This document shows positions 5,217 to 5,412 of a DNA stretch of 5,412 nt, piece by piece; position 1 is the first letter of the stretch; every line of letters starts with the position of its first letter. Made by a program: the position numbers and the translations under genes. The stretch covers positions 1 through 5,412 of the forward strand of contig CBDTYW010000243.1 of the NCBI GenBank assembly GCA_965364735.1, given 5' to 3'. A model generated the notes under the pieces. That model was not told where the DNA came from. It saw only the letters and a program-made list of their open reading frames with translations, and searched no databases. Origin of the DNA: CBDTYW01 sp965364735 (GTDB taxonomy: Bacteria; Actinomycetota; Nitriliruptoria; Nitriliruptorales; Nitriliruptoraceae).

Positions 5217-5412
5217 TCAGCCGAGGATCTCGGCATCTGCCTCGAGCCACGCGGCGGAGTCCTCGAGGAGGTCGAGCGGGTCGCTCGCGAACCGAAGCGC
5301 CACGGCGACCCCGCGCTGGCTCCGGTCGGTGTCGAGGTCATGCTGTGCCTGCTGGGCGAGCAGCGCCGCCTGCAGGCACCGGCCGAGCGTCATCGCGAAG
5401 CGCCGCGCGCCC
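5217..5412 (-). CDS. Probable acyl-CoA dehydrogenase, C-terminal end only
   Basis: Reading leftward from the right edge, 64 whole codons are open before the TGA at 5217-5219. The gene starts outside the window and no internal start need be assumed. The visible sequence begins GARRFAMTLGRCLQAALL and continues AQQAQHDLDTDRSQRGVAVA, then LRFASDPLDLLEDSAAWL, ending EADAEILG. This Ala/Arg/Leu helical pattern resembles the last helices of the acyl-CoA dehydrogenase C-terminal bundle in actinobacterial FadE-like proteins: an FA-x-T/S-x-x-R helix, an AALL helix with Gln/His, then an Arg/Ala-rich helix ending in RF. Such enzymes are FAD-dependent and oxidise acyl-CoA thioesters at the alpha-beta bond. 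The active-site and FAD regions are not in the window, so the assignment rests on a short resemblance. A non-catalytic helical protein is possible. A GCCGAG-GAT-CTCGGC inverted repeat (5220-5234) lies right at its end. Confidence 0.6.
   Translation of the reverse strand, partial: GARRFAMTLGRCLQAALLAQQAQHDLDTDRSQRGVAVALRFASDPLDLLEDSAAWLEADAEILG

Noticed and set aside
5137..5250. N-terminal extension of the acidic protein to a start at 5250
   Set aside because: The extra 38 residues overlap the 3' coding end of the upstream gene, are unlike the rest of the protein, and bypass the AAGGAG placed five bases before the ATG at 5134-5136.

Overview
The window is very GC-rich, uses GTG as well as ATG starts, and encodes proteins rich in Ala, Arg, Asp and Val and almost free of Lys. 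A Cys-anchored lipoprotein solute-binding protein and a GntR/UTRA regulator fit this picture. Together these suggest a high-GC actinobacterium (Actinomycetota), possibly one of the deeper, less studied classes. The phylum is an inference from composition and gene style, because no marker gene is present.

Layout. The left half (1-2651) reads rightward. It holds the 3' part of a probably secreted protein with a Pro/Thr-rich linker, followed with a 4-base stop/start overlap by a complete family-5 ABC solute-binding lipoprotein. The right half reads leftward. From the right edge it holds the C-terminal end of a probable acyl-CoA dehydrogenase (5217-5412, partial), an unrecognised very acidic, low-complexity 220-residue protein (4474-5136), a GntR-family regulator with a UTRA domain (3603-4400) and a ROK-family sugar kinase/regulator (2660-3601). 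The last two are separated by one base and are almost certainly co-transcribed. The two halves meet tail to tail at about 2655, where a perfect 10-bp inverted repeat contains both stop codons and probably terminates both operons.

How the genes may work together. A ROK kinase next to a GntR/UTRA repressor is a common layout for sugar or amino-sugar uptake and catabolism. Some family-5 binding proteins take oligosaccharides rather than peptides. A carbohydrate-scavenging locus is therefore possible, but no permease or ATPase is in the window and the two operons only converge. A perfect inverted repeat (4418-4429) upstream of the regulator resembles HutC-type GntR operators and suggests autoregulation of regulator and kinase. 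The acidic protein and the acyl-CoA dehydrogenase have no obvious functional tie to the sugar genes.

I see no RNA genes, CRISPR arrays or mobile elements. There is no gene-free stretch over 100 bases; the two real gaps (4401-4473 and 5137-5216) hold the regulatory candidates listed. No clear new system is evident. The least explained items are the acidic protein, the secreted protein paired with the binding protein, and the ROK protein that lacks the usual zinc-site residues.
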